Origin: Pseudomonas hefeiensis
Lineage (GTDB): Bacteria > Pseudomonadota > Gammaproteobacteria > Pseudomonadales > Pseudomonadaceae
Assembly: GCF_030687835.1 (NCBI RefSeq)
Contig: NZ_CP117449.1
Span: 372,001 to 436,000, forward strand
Reading direction: 5' to 3'
Length of the DNA stretch: 64,000 bases
In this document: one piece after another, positions 1 through 9,762 of the stretch
How the letters are laid out: each line of letters opens with the position of its first letter
Position numbering within the stretch: position 1 is the stretch's first letter
Made by a program: the position numbers and the translations under genes
Notes under the pieces: generated by a model
The model's input: the letters and a program-made list of their open reading frames with translations, nothing else
Told to the model about the DNA's origin: nothing
Databases searched by the model: none

Positions 1-1313
1 TTGCGCGGAATGCCCAAGGCTTCTGCGAGGCTGCGCACCGAGCTGTGGGGGCGGGCCAGTTCGGCGGCGATCAGGGTTTTCTCGAAGTTCTCCACCTGCT
101 CACTCAAGCCGCCGCTGACCACCGCGATCGGTGCGCCGGGGTTGCCTTCCGGCGCGCTGTTGTCCAGGGCCAGTTCCAGGCCCAGGGCAAAGCGTTCGGC
201 GGCGTTCTGCAATTCTCGCACGTTGCCCGGCCAGCTATGGCGCAGAAGCAGCGCCCGTTGCGCCGGTTGCAACGCGTGGGGTGGCAGGCCGTGACGGGTG
301 CTGGCTTCGTCGGCGAAATGCTGGAACAGCATCAGGGCATCCTCGCCGCGTTCACGTAGCGGGGGTATGCGCAGCGGTGCGACGTTCAGGCGGTAATACA
401 GGTCGGCGCGAAAACGACCCTGATCAGCGGCCTGGCGCAGGTCTTCCTTGGTGGCAGCGATGACGCGGATGTCCAACGGGATCTGTTGATTGCCCCCCAG
501 TCGCTCCACTACCCGCTCTTGCAGCAGACGCAGCAGCTTGACCTGAACGTCCAGGCTCATGCTTTCGATTTCATCGAGAAACAGCGTACCGCCGTTGGCG
601 AACTCGAACTTGCCGATGCGGCGCTTCTGCGCGCCGGTGAAAGCGCCGGGCTCGTGACCGAACAGCTCGCTTTCCACCACCGACTCGGCCAGCGCCCCGG
701 CGTTGATCGCGACGAAGGGGCCGTTGCGCCGGCCCGACAGATCGTGCAGGGCTCGGGCGACTACCTCTTTGCCGGCCCCGGTTTCACCGAGAATCAGTAC
801 GTCGGCGCGGGTCGCCGCCAGCGCCCCGATCTGCTCGCGCAGGCGCAGCATCGAGGGCGACTGGCCGACGAGCCGGGCGCTGAGTTCATGACGGTCGCTC
901 AGGGCCAGGCGCAGGCTGCGGTTGTCCAGCACCAGGCGCCGCAAAGCCAGGGCCCGGCGCACGCTGTCGAGCAAGTGATCACTGGGGAAAGGTTTCTCAA
1001 GGAAGTCATAAGCCCCAGCGCGCATGGCCTGGACCGCCAGCGGCACGTCGCCGTGACCGGTGATCAGCAACACCGGCAGCTCAGGGTCCTGGGCATGGAG
1101 TTCGCTCAGCAACTCAAGGCCGTCAATGCCCGGCATGCGGATGTCACTGACCACCACACCCGGCCAGTCGCGGGACAGTTGCCCGGCCACACCCTTGGCC
1201 TCGGCCAGGGGCAGGATTTTCAGGCCGGCCAGGTCGAGGGTCTGGCTCAAGGCCTGACGCAAGTGGGGATCGTCATCGATCAGCACCACCTCAATCCGGT
1301 TATCGATGGTCAT
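1..1313 (-). CDS. dctD: C4-dicarboxylate sigma-54 response regulator DctD (3' end cut by window)
   Basis: This is an NtrC-type activator that would switch on sigma-54 promoters for C4-dicarboxylate uptake when phosphorylated by the adjacent DctB. Translating the minus strand from the ATG at 1313 gives a receiver domain (VVLIDDDPHLRQA, phospho-acceptor Asp in VVVSDIRMPG, Lys in DFLEKPF). An AAA+ domain follows, with Walker A GETGAGKE, the sigma-54 contact motif GAFTGA, Walker B TLFLDE and the arginine region RADLYYRLNV. The last readable residues (SLAEALGIPR) lie in the C-terminal helix-turn-helix, so only a short tail is missing. Its ATG overlaps the dctB stop by 4 bases, which implies translational coupling. 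The family is certain; the C4-dicarboxylate role rests on the partner and on synteny. Confidence 0.93.
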   Translation of the reverse strand, partial: MTIDNRIEVVLIDDDPHLRQALSQTLDLAGLKILPLAEAKGVAGQLSRDWPGVVVSDIRMPGIDGLELLSELHAQDPELPVLLITGHGDVPLAVQAMRAGAYDFLEKPFPSDHLLDSVRRALALRRLVLDNRSLRLALSDRHELSARLVGQSPSMLRLREQIGALAATRADVLILGETGAGKEVVARALHDLSGRRNGPFVAINAGALAESVVESELFGHEPGAFTGAQKRRIGKFEFANGGTLFLDEIESMSLDVQVKLLRLLQERVVERLGGNQQIPLDIRVIAATKEDLRQAADQGRFRADLYYRLNVAPLRIPPLRERGEDALMLFQHFADEASTRHGLPPHALQPAQRALLLRHSWPGNVRELQNAAERFALGLELALDNSAPEGNPGAPIAVVSGGLSEQVENFEKTLIAAELARPHSSVRSLAEALGIPR

Positions 1314-3124
1314 ACGCTACGGTCCTCGGACGGTTGCAGGCTCACACCGGGCGCGCCAGCGCGCAACTTCAGGGTGATCAGGGCGCCGCCTTCCTTGTGA
1401 TTGGCGAACGACAGTTCACCGCCGAAGGCGCGCATCAGGGTGTCGCAAATCGCCAGCCCCAGACCAAGGCCCTGGGTGCGGGTCTTGGTGGTGTAGAAAG
1501 GCTCGCCGGCGCGGCCAAGGGCTTCCATGCAAAACCCCGGGCCGTTATCGCGGATGTACAGGTTGACGCCGGTTTCGGTGGCTTCGGCACTGAGCCAGAG
1601 TTTGCGCGGCGGGCCTTTTTCCGTCAGGGCGTCGAGAGCGTTGGCCAGCAGGTTGCCGAGCACCTGGCGCAAGCGCGTCTCCCCGGCCTCGACCCATAAC
1701 GTGGCGGCCGGCAGGTCGCGGATCAACTCCACTTCCATGCTGCGACGACGTTTGGCGAGCAGTGCCAGGGCATCGTCCAGCGCCGGTTGCAGGGCGACGC
1801 TTTCCGGGGCATGACGGTCGCGGCGGGCGAAAGCGCGCAAGTGGGCGATGATCGAGGCCATGCGGCTGGTCAGCTCACTGATCAGCTTGAGGTTGCCCCG
1901 GGCGTCCTCGGTGCGCTGGTGATCGAGCAATATTTCGGCGTTTTCGGCATAGCTACGGATCGCCGCCAGCGGTTGGTTGAGTTCGTGGCTGATGCTGGCC
2001 GACATGGTGCCCAGGGCCGACAGCTTGCCGGCCTGTACCAGATCATCCTGGGCGCGGACCAGTTCCTGCTGGGCCTGCTCGCGTTCCAGCACCTCTTGCT
2101 TGAGACGCCGGTTCAGGCCTTCCAAGTCGCTGGTGCGCTCGGCCACACGGCCTTCCAGCTCCTGACGGGCCTTGGCTTCGAAGGCGATACGATCCAGGTA
2201 ATGCCGCCGGCGCTGCATCATCAACCCGAGCAACAGCATCAAGACCAGTAACGCCGCGCCGCCGATGACCACCACGGTGCGCACCGGACGGTCGATCAGG
2301 GTGCGCGGGGCGAGAATGCTCACGCTCCAGCCGGTCTCTTCGATGGACTCGGTCTGGGTCAGCCAGGCGTTCGCATTCAGGTTCAGCGGCTTGGGATCGC
2401 GGGTCGGGTAGGGCTGTACGGCACTGATGGACTGGCGTTCTGCGTCACTTAAGGGGCGGGTCGAGCGGAATCGCCATTCCTGTCGCGAAGTGAGGATCAC
2501 CACGCCGTTGTGATCGGTTACCAGCAGTTGCTCAGGGGTTTTGCCCCAGAGGCTTTCGGTGTGGTCCAGATCAACCTTGACCACCAGCACACCGATCACT
2601 TTTTCACGGTCGCGCACGGCAGCGGCGAAGAAATAACCGCGTTTGGCCGAGGTGGTGCCCAAGCCGAAGAAACGCCCTAGCCGCCCGGCCATCGCTTCGA
2701 TGTAATACGGCCGGAAGGCAAAATTGCGTCCGACAAAACTGTCGTGTTTGTCCCAGTTCGATGCCGCCAGGGTCTTGCCGGTGGGGTCCATCAGGTACAT
2801 GACTTCTGCACCGGTCTGGGCGCTGATGTTTTTCAGCAGTCGATTGGCGTTGCCCTGGATGATGCCGTCGTCCGGTGTCAGTAATGTCGCGCGCAGGGCC
2901 GGCAGTTCACCGAGAATCTGCGGCAGCACTTCATAGCGGTGCAGGGTGCCTAACAGGTTGGCGACGTAGAGATCGAGGGTCTGGCGGTTCTGCCCGGCCA
3001 GTTCACTGCGGTAGTAACGCTCGGCCAGATGCTCCAGCGGCCACAGCAACGGCGCCAGGCACAGCGCAAGCAAGGCCAGGCTGCGCCAGCGGGGTCTGCG
3101 GGGAAGAGTGGAATTCATGAGCAT
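1310..3124 (-). CDS. dctB: C4-dicarboxylate sensor histidine kinase DctB
   Basis: This inner-membrane kinase should sense periplasmic C4-dicarboxylates and phosphorylate DctD. The 604-aa product has an N-terminal membrane helix (about residues 15-32), a long periplasmic double-Cache-type sensor region (about 35-275), a second membrane helix (about 283-305) and a coiled-coil linker. The kinase core follows, with H-box SHELNQPLAAIRSY, N-box NLLANALDAL and ATP-lid motifs DNGPGF and GLGLGLAI. Length and order match the DctB family. Two ATG codons (3124 and 3118) are possible starts. The gene begins 30 bp after the rmlD stop on the same strand, so it may share rml transcripts. Confidence 0.92.
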   Translation of the reverse strand: MLMNSTLPRRPRWRSLALLALCLAPLLWPLEHLAERYYRSELAGQNRQTLDLYVANLLGTLHRYEVLPQILGELPALRATLLTPDDGIIQGNANRLLKNISAQTGAEVMYLMDPTGKTLAASNWDKHDSFVGRNFAFRPYYIEAMAGRLGRFFGLGTTSAKRGYFFAAAVRDREKVIGVLVVKVDLDHTESLWGKTPEQLLVTDHNGVVILTSRQEWRFRSTRPLSDAERQSISAVQPYPTRDPKPLNLNANAWLTQTESIEETGWSVSILAPRTLIDRPVRTVVVIGGAALLVLMLLLGLMMQRRRHYLDRIAFEAKARQELEGRVAERTSDLEGLNRRLKQEVLEREQAQQELVRAQDDLVQAGKLSALGTMSASISHELNQPLAAIRSYAENAEILLDHQRTEDARGNLKLISELTSRMASIIAHLRAFARRDRHAPESVALQPALDDALALLAKRRRSMEVELIRDLPAATLWVEAGETRLRQVLGNLLANALDALTEKGPPRKLWLSAEATETGVNLYIRDNGPGFCMEALGRAGEPFYTTKTRTQGLGLGLAICDTLMRAFGGELSFANHKEGGALITLKLRAGAPGVSLQPSEDRSV

Positions 3125-3154
3125 CAGGCGCCTGTGGGGACAGGCGCATTATGC

Positions 3155-4036
3155 CTAGTGTCCGGCGGCAAGGCACTGGTGCAACGCGCTTCGCCAGTCT
3201 GGCTGACTCACACCCCATTGCTGAAGCAGGCGCGTGCAATCGAGACGCGAGTTCAGCGGTCGTGGGGCCGGAGTCGGATAAGCGCGGGACGGGATGGGCT
3301 CAAGCACCGCGCACGGTTTGTGCTGCTCGATCAGGTGTTCGCCGATGGCCTGGGCAAAGCCGAACCAGGACGTCTCACCTTGCGCGGTCAAATGATAAGT
3401 CCCCCACGCACCACACTGGCCGGCCTGCCAGTGTTCGATCAAGTGGGCGGTGCTGTCGGCGATAGTCCCGGCCCAGGTCGGTGCGCCGATCTGATCGTCC
3501 ACCACCCGCAGGTGCGATTTTTCCTGCAGCAGTCGTTGCATGGTCAACAGGAAGTTGCGGCCTTCGCTGGAGTACACCCAACTGGTGCGCAAAATCAGGT
3601 GCTGCCCGGCGGCGTCGCGAATGGCGTCCTCGCCGGACAGCTTGCTGCGCCCGTAGACACTCAGCGGATTGGGTGTATCGGCCTCGGTGTAGGGCTCACG
3701 CTTGCGGCCATCGAAGACGTAGTCGGTGGAGTAGTGGATCAGCGGGACACCCAACTCGACCGCCACTTGAGCCAGGACGCCCGGCGCCGTGGCATTGATG
3801 GCGAAGGCCCGCTCCGGTTCGCTCTCGGCCTGGTCGACGGCTGTGTGGGCGGCGGCGTTGATGATCAGGTCAGGCCGCAGGGCATTGATGGGCGAACGAA
3901 GGTGATCGGGGCGCGCCAGGTCGAGTTGGTCGCTGCCGCGCACGATCAACTCACCCATGCCGGCCAGGCGCGACTGGAGTGCTCGGGAGACTTGGCCGTT
4001 CTGGCCGATGATCAGGATACGCAGGGAGGTACTCAT
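3155..4036 (-). CDS. rmlD: dTDP-4-dehydrorhamnose reductase RmlD
   Basis: It catalyses the last step of dTDP-L-rhamnose synthesis, NAD(P)H-dependent reduction of dTDP-4-keto-L-rhamnose, in the cytoplasm. The 293-aa protein shows the N-terminal nucleotide-binding motif GQNGQVSRAL, the family stretch INAAAHTAVDQAE, HYSTDYVFDG, and the short-chain dehydrogenase YxxxK in YGRSKLSGE. Length is normal. Its start overlaps the rmlC stop by 4 bases. The last gene of a tightly packed rmlBACD set; the product feeds lipopolysaccharide core, O-antigen or other rhamnose polymers. Confidence 0.95.
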   Translation of the reverse strand: MSTSLRILIIGQNGQVSRALQSRLAGMGELIVRGSDQLDLARPDHLRSPINALRPDLIINAAAHTAVDQAESEPERAFAINATAPGVLAQVAVELGVPLIHYSTDYVFDGRKREPYTEADTPNPLSVYGRSKLSGEDAIRDAAGQHLILRTSWVYSSEGRNFLLTMQRLLQEKSHLRVVDDQIGAPTWAGTIADSTAHLIEHWQAGQCGAWGTYHLTAQGETSWFGFAQAIGEHLIEQHKPCAVLEPIPSRAYPTPAPRPLNSRLDCTRLLQQWGVSQPDWRSALHQCLAAGH

Positions 4037-4578
4037 GGGAACAGGTCGGCCTCGTGCAGAGCCTTGCCGGCCTGGTCCTTGGGCGACAGGATCGGCGCGC
4101 TTGCCAGTTCCCAGTCGATGGCCAGGTCCGGGTCGTCCCAGCGAATGCAGCGCTCGGCCGAGGGCGCGTAGTAGTCGGTGGTTTTGTAGAGAAAATCAGC
4201 GTAATCGCTGAGCACGACAAAGCCATGGGCGAAGCCAGGTGGGACCCACAGTTGCCGATGGTTCTGCGCTGACAGGCGTACCCCCACCCATTGCCCGAAA
4301 GTGGCCGAACTGCGACGAATGTCCACCGCCACGTCGAGCACCTCCCCGGCCGTGACCCGCACCAGTTTTCCCTGGGCCTGTTCGATTTGATAATGCAGGC
4401 CGCGCAACACGCCCCTGGCCGAGCGCGAGTGGTTATCCTGGACGAACTGCAACGCGCAGCCGGTGGCCTCGATAAACGCCCTGGCGTTGAAACTCTCATA
4501 GAAAAAGCCGCGATCATCACCGAAAACCTTCGGCTCGATGATCAGGACTTCAGGCAGTCGGGTGGCGATGACGTTCAA
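4033..4578 (-). CDS. rmlC: dTDP-4-dehydrorhamnose 3,5-epimerase RmlC
   Basis: This cupin-fold epimerase converts dTDP-4-keto-6-deoxyglucose to the L-rhamno-configured keto sugar. The 181-aa protein contains the family landmarks [10 protein letters not shown] near residue 25, the catalytic-histidine region [23 protein letters not shown] and KTTDYYAP. Length is that of the family. It overlaps rmlD downstream and rmlA upstream by 4 bases each, so all three are probably translated from one messenger. Confidence 0.96.
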   Translation of the reverse strand: MNVIATRLPEVLIIEPKVFGDDRGFFYESFNARAFIEATGCALQFVQDNHSRSARGVLRGLHYQIEQAQGKLVRVTAGEVLDVAVDIRRSSATFGQWVGVRLSAQNHRQLWVPPGFAHGFVVLSDYADFLYKTTDYYAPSAERCIRWDDPDLAIDWELASAPILSPKDQAGKALHEADLFP

Positions 4579-5450
4579 CGTGTCTCTCCAGCGATCTGGA
4601 ACAGGTATTGGCCGTAACCGGTCTTGCCGAAGTACTGGGCGCGCTCAAGGATATGCTCGCGGCTGACCCAGCCCTGTTGGTAGGCAATTTCTTCCAGGCA
4701 GGCGACTTTCAAGCCTTGGCGGTGTTCGATGGTTTGCACATATTGCGAAGCCTCCAGCAGGCTGTCGTGGGTGCCGGTGTCCAACCAGGCGAAACCACGG
4801 CCGAAACGCTCGACATGCAGGTCGCCGCGCTGCAGGTAGACGTTGTTGAGGTCGGTGATTTCCAGTTCGCCTCGTTTAGAGGGTTTGATGGTCTTGGCAA
4901 TCTGGATCACGTCGTTATCGTAGAAATACAGGCCGGTTACCGCGTAGCTGGATTTGGGCGCGGTAGGTTTTTCTTCAATGGAAATGGCCCGCCCTTGAGC
5001 ATCGAAATCGATCACGCCAAAACGCTCAGGGTCTTTGACCCAGTAACCGAATACCGTCGCGCCAGTTTGCCGGGTGGCGGCCGTCTGCAGTTGTTCGCCG
5101 AAATGCTGGCCGTGAAAAATGTTGTCGCCCAGGATCAGGCACACCGGATCGTTACCGATAAATTGCTCACCAATCAGGAAAGCCTGGGCCAGGCCGTCGG
5201 GCGATGGCTGCTCGGCGTAGTTGAATTGCACGCCAAACTGGCTGCCGTCGCCCAACAGATTGCGGTATTGCGGCAAGTCCTGAGGGGTGGAAATCACCAG
5301 GATGTCCTTGATGCCGGCGAGCATCAGCACCGAAATCGGGTAATAGATCATCGGCTTGTCGTAAACCGGTAATAACTGCTTGGAAACCCCAAGAGTAATC
5401 GGGTGCAGTCGGGTGCCGGAGCCGCCGGCCAGAACAATGCCTTTCATCAT
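4575..5450 (-). CDS. rmlA: Glucose-1-phosphate thymidylyltransferase RmlA
   Basis: It makes dTDP-glucose from dTTP and glucose-1-phosphate, the entry reaction to dTDP-rhamnose, and in this family is feedback-inhibited by dTDP-rhamnose. The 291-aa protein opens with the nucleotidyltransferase signature [20 protein letters not shown], then [20 protein letters not shown] and [16 protein letters not shown]. It overlaps both rmlC and rmlB by 4 bases. Confidence 0.96.
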   Translation of the reverse strand: MMKGIVLAGGSGTRLHPITLGVSKQLLPVYDKPMIYYPISVLMLAGIKDILVISTPQDLPQYRNLLGDGSQFGVQFNYAEQPSPDGLAQAFLIGEQFIGNDPVCLILGDNIFHGQHFGEQLQTAATRQTGATVFGYWVKDPERFGVIDFDAQGRAISIEEKPTAPKSSYAVTGLYFYDNDVIQIAKTIKPSKRGELEITDLNNVYLQRGDLHVERFGRGFAWLDTGTHDSLLEASQYVQTIEHRQGLKVACLEEIAYQQGWVSREHILERAQYFGKTGYGQYLFQIAGETR

Positions 5451-6529
5451 GCAATCGCATCCTTGTTGTCGAGCGAGCCCAGGCGCTCGCCCTGGTAGCT
5501 ACCGTCCTGGACACGTCGGCACCACAGCAGGTTTTCGAGGTACCACTGCACGGTTTTGCGCAGGCCGGTCTCGAAGGTTTCCCGGGGCGTCCAGCCCAGT
5601 TCACGCTCGATCTTGCCGGCATCGATGGCGTAGCGCAGGTCGTGGCCGGGGCGGTCTTTGACGAAAGTGATCAGGTCGGCATAGTGCTCCACGCCGTCGG
5701 GCTTGTGGGGCGCCAGTTCTTCGAGCAGGGCGCAGATGCCGCGCACCACGTCGATGTTCTTCTGTTCATTGTGGCCGCCGATGTTGTAGGTCTCGCCCAC
5801 CGCACCCTCGGTCACGACCTTGAGCAGTGCCCGGGCGTGGTCTTCGACGTACAGCCAGTCGCGCACTTGTTGGCCGTCGCCGTATACCGGCAACGGTTTA
5901 CCGGCCAACGCATTGAGGATCACCAGCGGAATCAGCTTCTCGGGAAAGTGAAACGGCCCATAGTTGTTGGAGCAGTTGGTTAGCAGCACGGGCAAGCCGT
6001 AGGTGCGTTGCCAGGCGCGTACCAGATGGTCGGAAGCCGCCTTGCTCGCCGAGTACGGCGAGCTGGGGGCGTAGGCGGTGGTTTCGGTGAACAAATCATC
6101 CACGCCGTGCAGGTCGCCATACACTTCGTCGGTGGAAATGTGATGGAAGCGAAATGTGCTCTTCTGCGGCTCGGCCAGGGTCTGCCAATAGGCGCGGGTG
6201 GCTTCCAGCAGGCTGTAGGTGCCCACGATATTGGTCTGGATGAAGTCTGCCGGGCCGTCGATGGAACGGTCCACGTGGGATTCGGCCGCCAGATGCATGA
6301 TGGCCTCAGGCTTGAACCGTTCCAGTATTGCACTGATCGCCGGTTGATCGACGATATCAGCCTGGACGAACTCGTAGCGGCTGTCGTGATCGATGCTGCT
6401 CAGCGATTCGAGATTGCCGGCATAGGTCAGCTTGTCGAGGTTCAGGACCTGATGTCCGGTATCAAGAATCAAGTGCCGTATAAGCGCCGAACCGATAAAA
6501 CCGGCACCGCCAGTGATGAGAATACGCAT
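5447..6529 (-). CDS. rmlB: dTDP-glucose 4,6-dehydratase RmlB
   Basis: It converts dTDP-glucose to dTDP-4-keto-6-deoxyglucose with bound NAD+. The start is the ATG at 6529, which puts the Rossmann motif [10 protein letters not shown] near residue 7 and gives 360 aa, the usual family length; an in-frame extension further upstream has no family character. Other landmarks are [12 protein letters not shown], the [13 protein letters not shown] region and the catalytic YxxxK in [10 protein letters not shown]. First gene of rmlBACD, so the operon promoter should lie in 6530-6717. The order B-A-C-D differs from the B-D-A-C order I recall for P. aeruginosa. Confidence 0.96.
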   Translation of the reverse strand: MRILITGGAGFIGSALIRHLILDTGHQVLNLDKLTYAGNLESLSSIDHDSRYEFVQADIVDQPAISAILERFKPEAIMHLAAESHVDRSIDGPADFIQTNIVGTYSLLEATRAYWQTLAEPQKSTFRFHHISTDEVYGDLHGVDDLFTETTAYAPSSPYSASKAASDHLVRAWQRTYGLPVLLTNCSNNYGPFHFPEKLIPLVILNALAGKPLPVYGDGQQVRDWLYVEDHARALLKVVTEGAVGETYNIGGHNEQKNIDVVRGICALLEELAPHKPDGVEHYADLITFVKDRPGHDLRYAIDAGKIERELGWTPRETFETGLRKTVQWYLENLLWCRRVQDGSYQGERLGSLDNKDAIA

Positions 6530-6717
6530 CGGATCAAGCCTTTTTCCGTGGAACAACAAAGCATTGGAGCATAGCTTGTCGGCATGTTGAGGGCGGTGCA
6601 AGCGGGATATTTCGGGGGATGTACGCGCGTTTGGCAATTGAGCTGTGGCAAGGGGTTGCTTATCCCCCGACTCAATGGCGAGATAGACATCCGATAAAAC
6701 CATTCAGGGGTCGTTGT
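6530..6717. promoter_or_regulatory. Divergent intergenic region between rmlB and the kinase-aminotransferase gene
   Basis: This 188-bp spacer must hold the rmlBACD promoter (minus) and the promoter of the plus-strand fusion gene. I see no convincing consensus -35/-10 pair or operator in it. An open frame from 6619 continues into the plus-strand gene, but the ATG at 6718, preceded by AGGGGT, is the better start. Confidence 0.4.
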
Positions 6718-9630
6718 ATGCCGCTCGCCACGTTGGTTCACCGTGCCAGTTTGCCAAGCCCACAGATCAGTGCCGAACAGGCGGTGGTGCTGCTGCGCTC
6801 GAATTACGGACTCAGCGGTGACCTGCGACCCTTGGGCAGCCAGCAGGACCTCAACTATCGCGTCGACAGCGAGCGCGGACGGTTTGTACTGAAGATTTGC
6901 CATGGCGACTACGCCGTTCAGGAACTCCAGGCCCAGCATGCCGCCCTCAAGCACCTGGCCGAGCACGGCGCGGTGAAAGTGCCGCGGGTGCTCGCCGCCA
7001 ACAATGGCCAGGATCTGTTGACCCTGGAGATAGCAGGGCAAGCGGTTCATGTGCGACTGCTGGAATACATCGACGGCCAGCCGCTCACCCAGCTCAACCA
7101 TTGGGGACCTGAACTGGTCACGGGGCTGGGGCGGTTGTGCGCACAAATCGACCTGGCGCTGGCCACGTTCGATCACCCTGGCCTGGAACGTACCCTGCAA
7201 TGGGATGCCCGCCACGCCAACGCGCTGATCGGTCATTTACTGCCTGTCATCGACGATGATCAAGCGCGCAACCTGATCGCCGAGGCGGCGCAACAGGCTG
7301 AACGACGTTTGCAGCCGCTCAAGGCCAGCCTGCCGGTGCAGGCGATCCACATGGACATCACCGATGACAACGTGGTCTGGCAGCGCGATGTCCAGCGCCA
7401 ATGGCAATTGCAGGGTGTCATCGATTTCGGCGACCTGATCCGCACCTGGCGCGTTACCGATCTGTCGGTGACCTGTGCAGCCTTGTTGCACCATGCCGAC
7501 GGCGATCCGTTTTTCATCCTGCCGGCGATCAAGGCCTACAACGCGCTCAACCCACTGCAACATGAGGAGTTGCTGGCGCTTTGGCCGCTAATCGTTGCCC
7601 GCGCTGCCGTGCTGGTGCTCAGCGGTGAACAGCAGGTATCCATTGACCCGGACAATCAATACAGCCGCGACAACCTGGACCATGAGTGGGAAATTTTCCG
7701 GATTGCTCAGTCGGTGCCGTTCGAACTGATGGAAGCGGCGATCCTCACGGCTGTCGGCCATGACCTGCCACCCGTTGTCAGCGAAGGTTTCGTGCCGCTG
7801 TTGCCGACTTTGGTGGGCCGCGAGTTCGCCCTGATCGACCTGGGTGTGCTGAGCCCGCATTTCGAAGCCGGCAACTGGGAGCAGGAGGGGGTCGACCAGC
7901 GGCTGCTGAGCGAAGCCGCCGCGGTCCATGGATTGGCCGCCAGCCGCTACGGGCAGTACCGATTGTCTCGGACCCGGCCGGACAGCGCCGTTGAACCGGA
8001 TACTTATCCATTACACGTGGAATTGCAGGTACCGCGGGGCACGCCACTGGAGTCGCCGTTCGCCGGGGTGGTGCACAAGGCCGCCGACGGCATGCTGCAA
8101 CTGGACAGCGTACAACTGAGCGTTCGGCTGTGGGGCGTAACATCGCCGCTGCATTCCGGGGCTGCGCTGGTCAAGGGCCAGGTCTTGGGCGAAGTCGATG
8201 GGCCGTTGCGGGTGCAGTTGTGTCGCGGCGTCCAACTGAACCCGCCGTTGTTCTGCACGCCATCCAGGGCGCCGGCCTGGCAGGCGCTTTGCCCCTCGCC
8301 GGCGGTGCTGCTGGGGCTTGCCTGCGATGCCGAGCCAGAGATCGACCCCCAGGAGCTGCTGGCCCGTCGCGAGGCAAGCTTTGCCCGCTCGCAGAAGCAC
8401 TATTACGTTGATCCGCCGCGCATTGAGCGCGGCTGGCGCAATCACCTGATCGACATGCAGGGCCGCTCTTACCTGGACATGCTCAACAACGTCGCAGTGC
8501 TGGGGCACGGGCATCCGCGCATGGCGGCGGTGGCCGCCCGGCAATGGTCGTTGCTCAACACCAACTCACGCTTTCACTATGCCGCGATTGCCGAGTTTTC
8601 CGAGCGTTTGCTGGCACTGGCGCCGCCCGGCATGGACCGGGTGTTTCTGGTCAACAGCGGCACCGAGGCCAACGACCTGGCGATCCGCCTGGCCTGGGCC
8701 TACAGCGGCGGTCGGGACATGCTCAGTGTGCTGGAGGCCTATCACGGTTGGTCGGTAGCGGCCGATGCGGTCTCGACGTCCATTGCCGACAACCCCCAGG
8801 CTTTGAGCAGTCGCCCGGATTGGGTGCATCCGGTGACCGCGCCGAACACGTATCGCGGTGAATTCCGCGGCCCCAACAGCGCGCCGGACTACGTGCGCAG
8901 CGTCGAGCACAACCTGGCGAAAATCGCCGAACACAAGCGCCAGCTCGCCGGCTTCATCTGCGAACCGGTGTACGGCAATGCCGGCGGGATCGCATTGCCG
9001 CCGGGGTACCTGAAGCAGGTCTACGCGCTGGTGCGCGAGCGCGGCGGTGTCTGCATCGCTGACGAGGTGCAGGTCGGCTACGGGCGCATGGGCGAATTTT
9101 TCTGGGGGTTCGAAGAGCAAGATGTAGTGCCGGACATCATCACCATGGCCAAGGGCATGGGTAACGGCCAGCCGCTGGGTGCAGTCATCACCCGCCGGGA
9201 AATCGCCGAGGCGCTGGAAGCAGAAGGGTATTTCTTCTCGTCGGCCGGCGGCAGTCCGGTCAGTTGCCAGATCGGCATGGCCGTTCTGGATGTCATGGAA
9301 GAAGAAAAGCTGTGGGAAAACGCCCAGGTGGTGGGCGGGCATTTCAAGGCCCGTCTGCAAGCCTTGATCGACCAATATCCGTTGGTCGGTGCGGTGCATG
9401 GCTCCGGTTTTTACCTGGGCGTGGAGTTGATCCGCAACCGCGACACCCTTGAGCCGGCCACTGAAGAAACCACAGCGCTGTGCAATCGCCTACGAGAGCT
9501 GGGCATTTTCATGCAACCGACTGGCGACTACCTGAACATCCTCAAGATCAAACCGCCGATGGTCACCAGCCGCCAGAGCGTGGATTTCTTTGTCGATATG
9601 TTGGCGAAGGTGTTGGAGGAGGGGTTTTGA
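6718..9630 (+). CDS. Small-molecule kinase / M23-like / class III aminotransferase-type fusion enzyme
   Basis: A 970-aa multidomain protein. Residues about 20-340 form an APH/choline-kinase-type fold with the catalytic pattern HMDITDDN (H211, D213, N218) and VIDFGDL. Residues about 420-530 contain a short region recalling M23 peptidases or biotinyl-like barrels (ESPFAGVVH). Residues about 560-970 are a class III PLP fold with NSGTEANDLA, DEVQVGYGRMG (D782) and the PLP lysine in MAKGMGNG (K812). Separate kinases and phospho-lyases of these two families work in series in animals (hydroxylysine kinase with phosphohydroxylysine lyase; ethanolamine-phosphate phospho-lyase). A phosphorylate-then-eliminate reaction on an amino alcohol is therefore a reasonable inference. 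The substrate is unknown. aguBA follow after a REP pair, suggesting amine catabolism. Confidence 0.85.
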   Translation: MPLATLVHRASLPSPQISAEQAVVLLRSNYGLSGDLRPLGSQQDLNYRVDSERGRFVLKICHGDYAVQELQAQHAALKHLAEHGAVKVPRVLAANNGQDLLTLEIAGQAVHVRLLEYIDGQPLTQLNHWGPELVTGLGRLCAQIDLALATFDHPGLERTLQWDARHANALIGHLLPVIDDDQARNLIAEAAQQAERRLQPLKASLPVQAIHMDITDDNVVWQRDVQRQWQLQGVIDFGDLIRTWRVTDLSVTCAALLHHADGDPFFILPAIKAYNALNPLQHEELLALWPLIVARAAVLVLSGEQQVSIDPDNQYSRDNLDHEWEIFRIAQSVPFELMEAAILTAVGHDLPPVVSEGFVPLLPTLVGREFALIDLGVLSPHFEAGNWEQEGVDQRLLSEAAAVHGLAASRYGQYRLSRTRPDSAVEPDTYPLHVELQVPRGTPLESPFAGVVHKAADGMLQLDSVQLSVRLWGVTSPLHSGAALVKGQVLGEVDGPLRVQLCRGVQLNPPLFCTPSRAPAWQALCPSPAVLLGLACDAEPEIDPQELLARREASFARSQKHYYVDPPRIERGWRNHLIDMQGRSYLDMLNNVAVLGHGHPRMAAVAARQWSLLNTNSRFHYAAIAEFSERLLALAPPGMDRVFLVNSGTEANDLAIRLAWAYSGGRDMLSVLEAYHGWSVAADAVSTSIADNPQALSSRPDWVHPVTAPNTYRGEFRGPNSAPDYVRSVEHNLAKIAEHKRQLAGFICEPVYGNAGGIALPPGYLKQVYALVRERGGVCIADEVQVGYGRMGEFFWGFEEQDVVPDIITMAKGMGNGQPLGAVITRREIAEALEAEGYFFSSAGGSPVSCQIGMAVLDVMEEEKLWENAQVVGGHFKARLQALIDQYPLVGAVHGSGFYLGVELIRNRDTLEPATEETTALCNRLRELGIFMQPTGDYLNILKIKPPMVTSRQSVDFFVDMLAKVLEEGF

Positions 9631-9650
9631 CTAACTGAGGCAAATGATTT

Positions 9651-9745
9651 CCTGTGGGAGCGGGCTTGCTCGCGAAAGCGGTGGGGCAGTTGTAGGCGAT
9701 GTTGGATGTGCCGCCGTCTTCGCGAGCAAGCCCGCTCCCACAGGG
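9651..9745. repeat. REP doublet (inverted pair)
   Basis: Two REP units in inverted orientation (cctgtgggagcgggcttgct at 9651 and its reverse complement ending at 9745) flank a non-repeated middle. The pair can fold into one long hairpin. It sits just after the fusion gene, where it may also stabilise or end transcripts. Confidence 0.9.
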
Positions 9746-9762
9746 TCTAGCATGTTTAGAAT

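Noticed and set aside
486..1400. 304-codon plus-strand frame
   Set aside because: It is the antisense shadow of dctD, whose minus-strand frame carries all NtrC-family motifs.
9651..9745. Possible CRISPR-like repeat
   Set aside because: Only an inverted pair without regular spacers; it is a REP doublet. No CRISPR array or cas gene was seen in the window.
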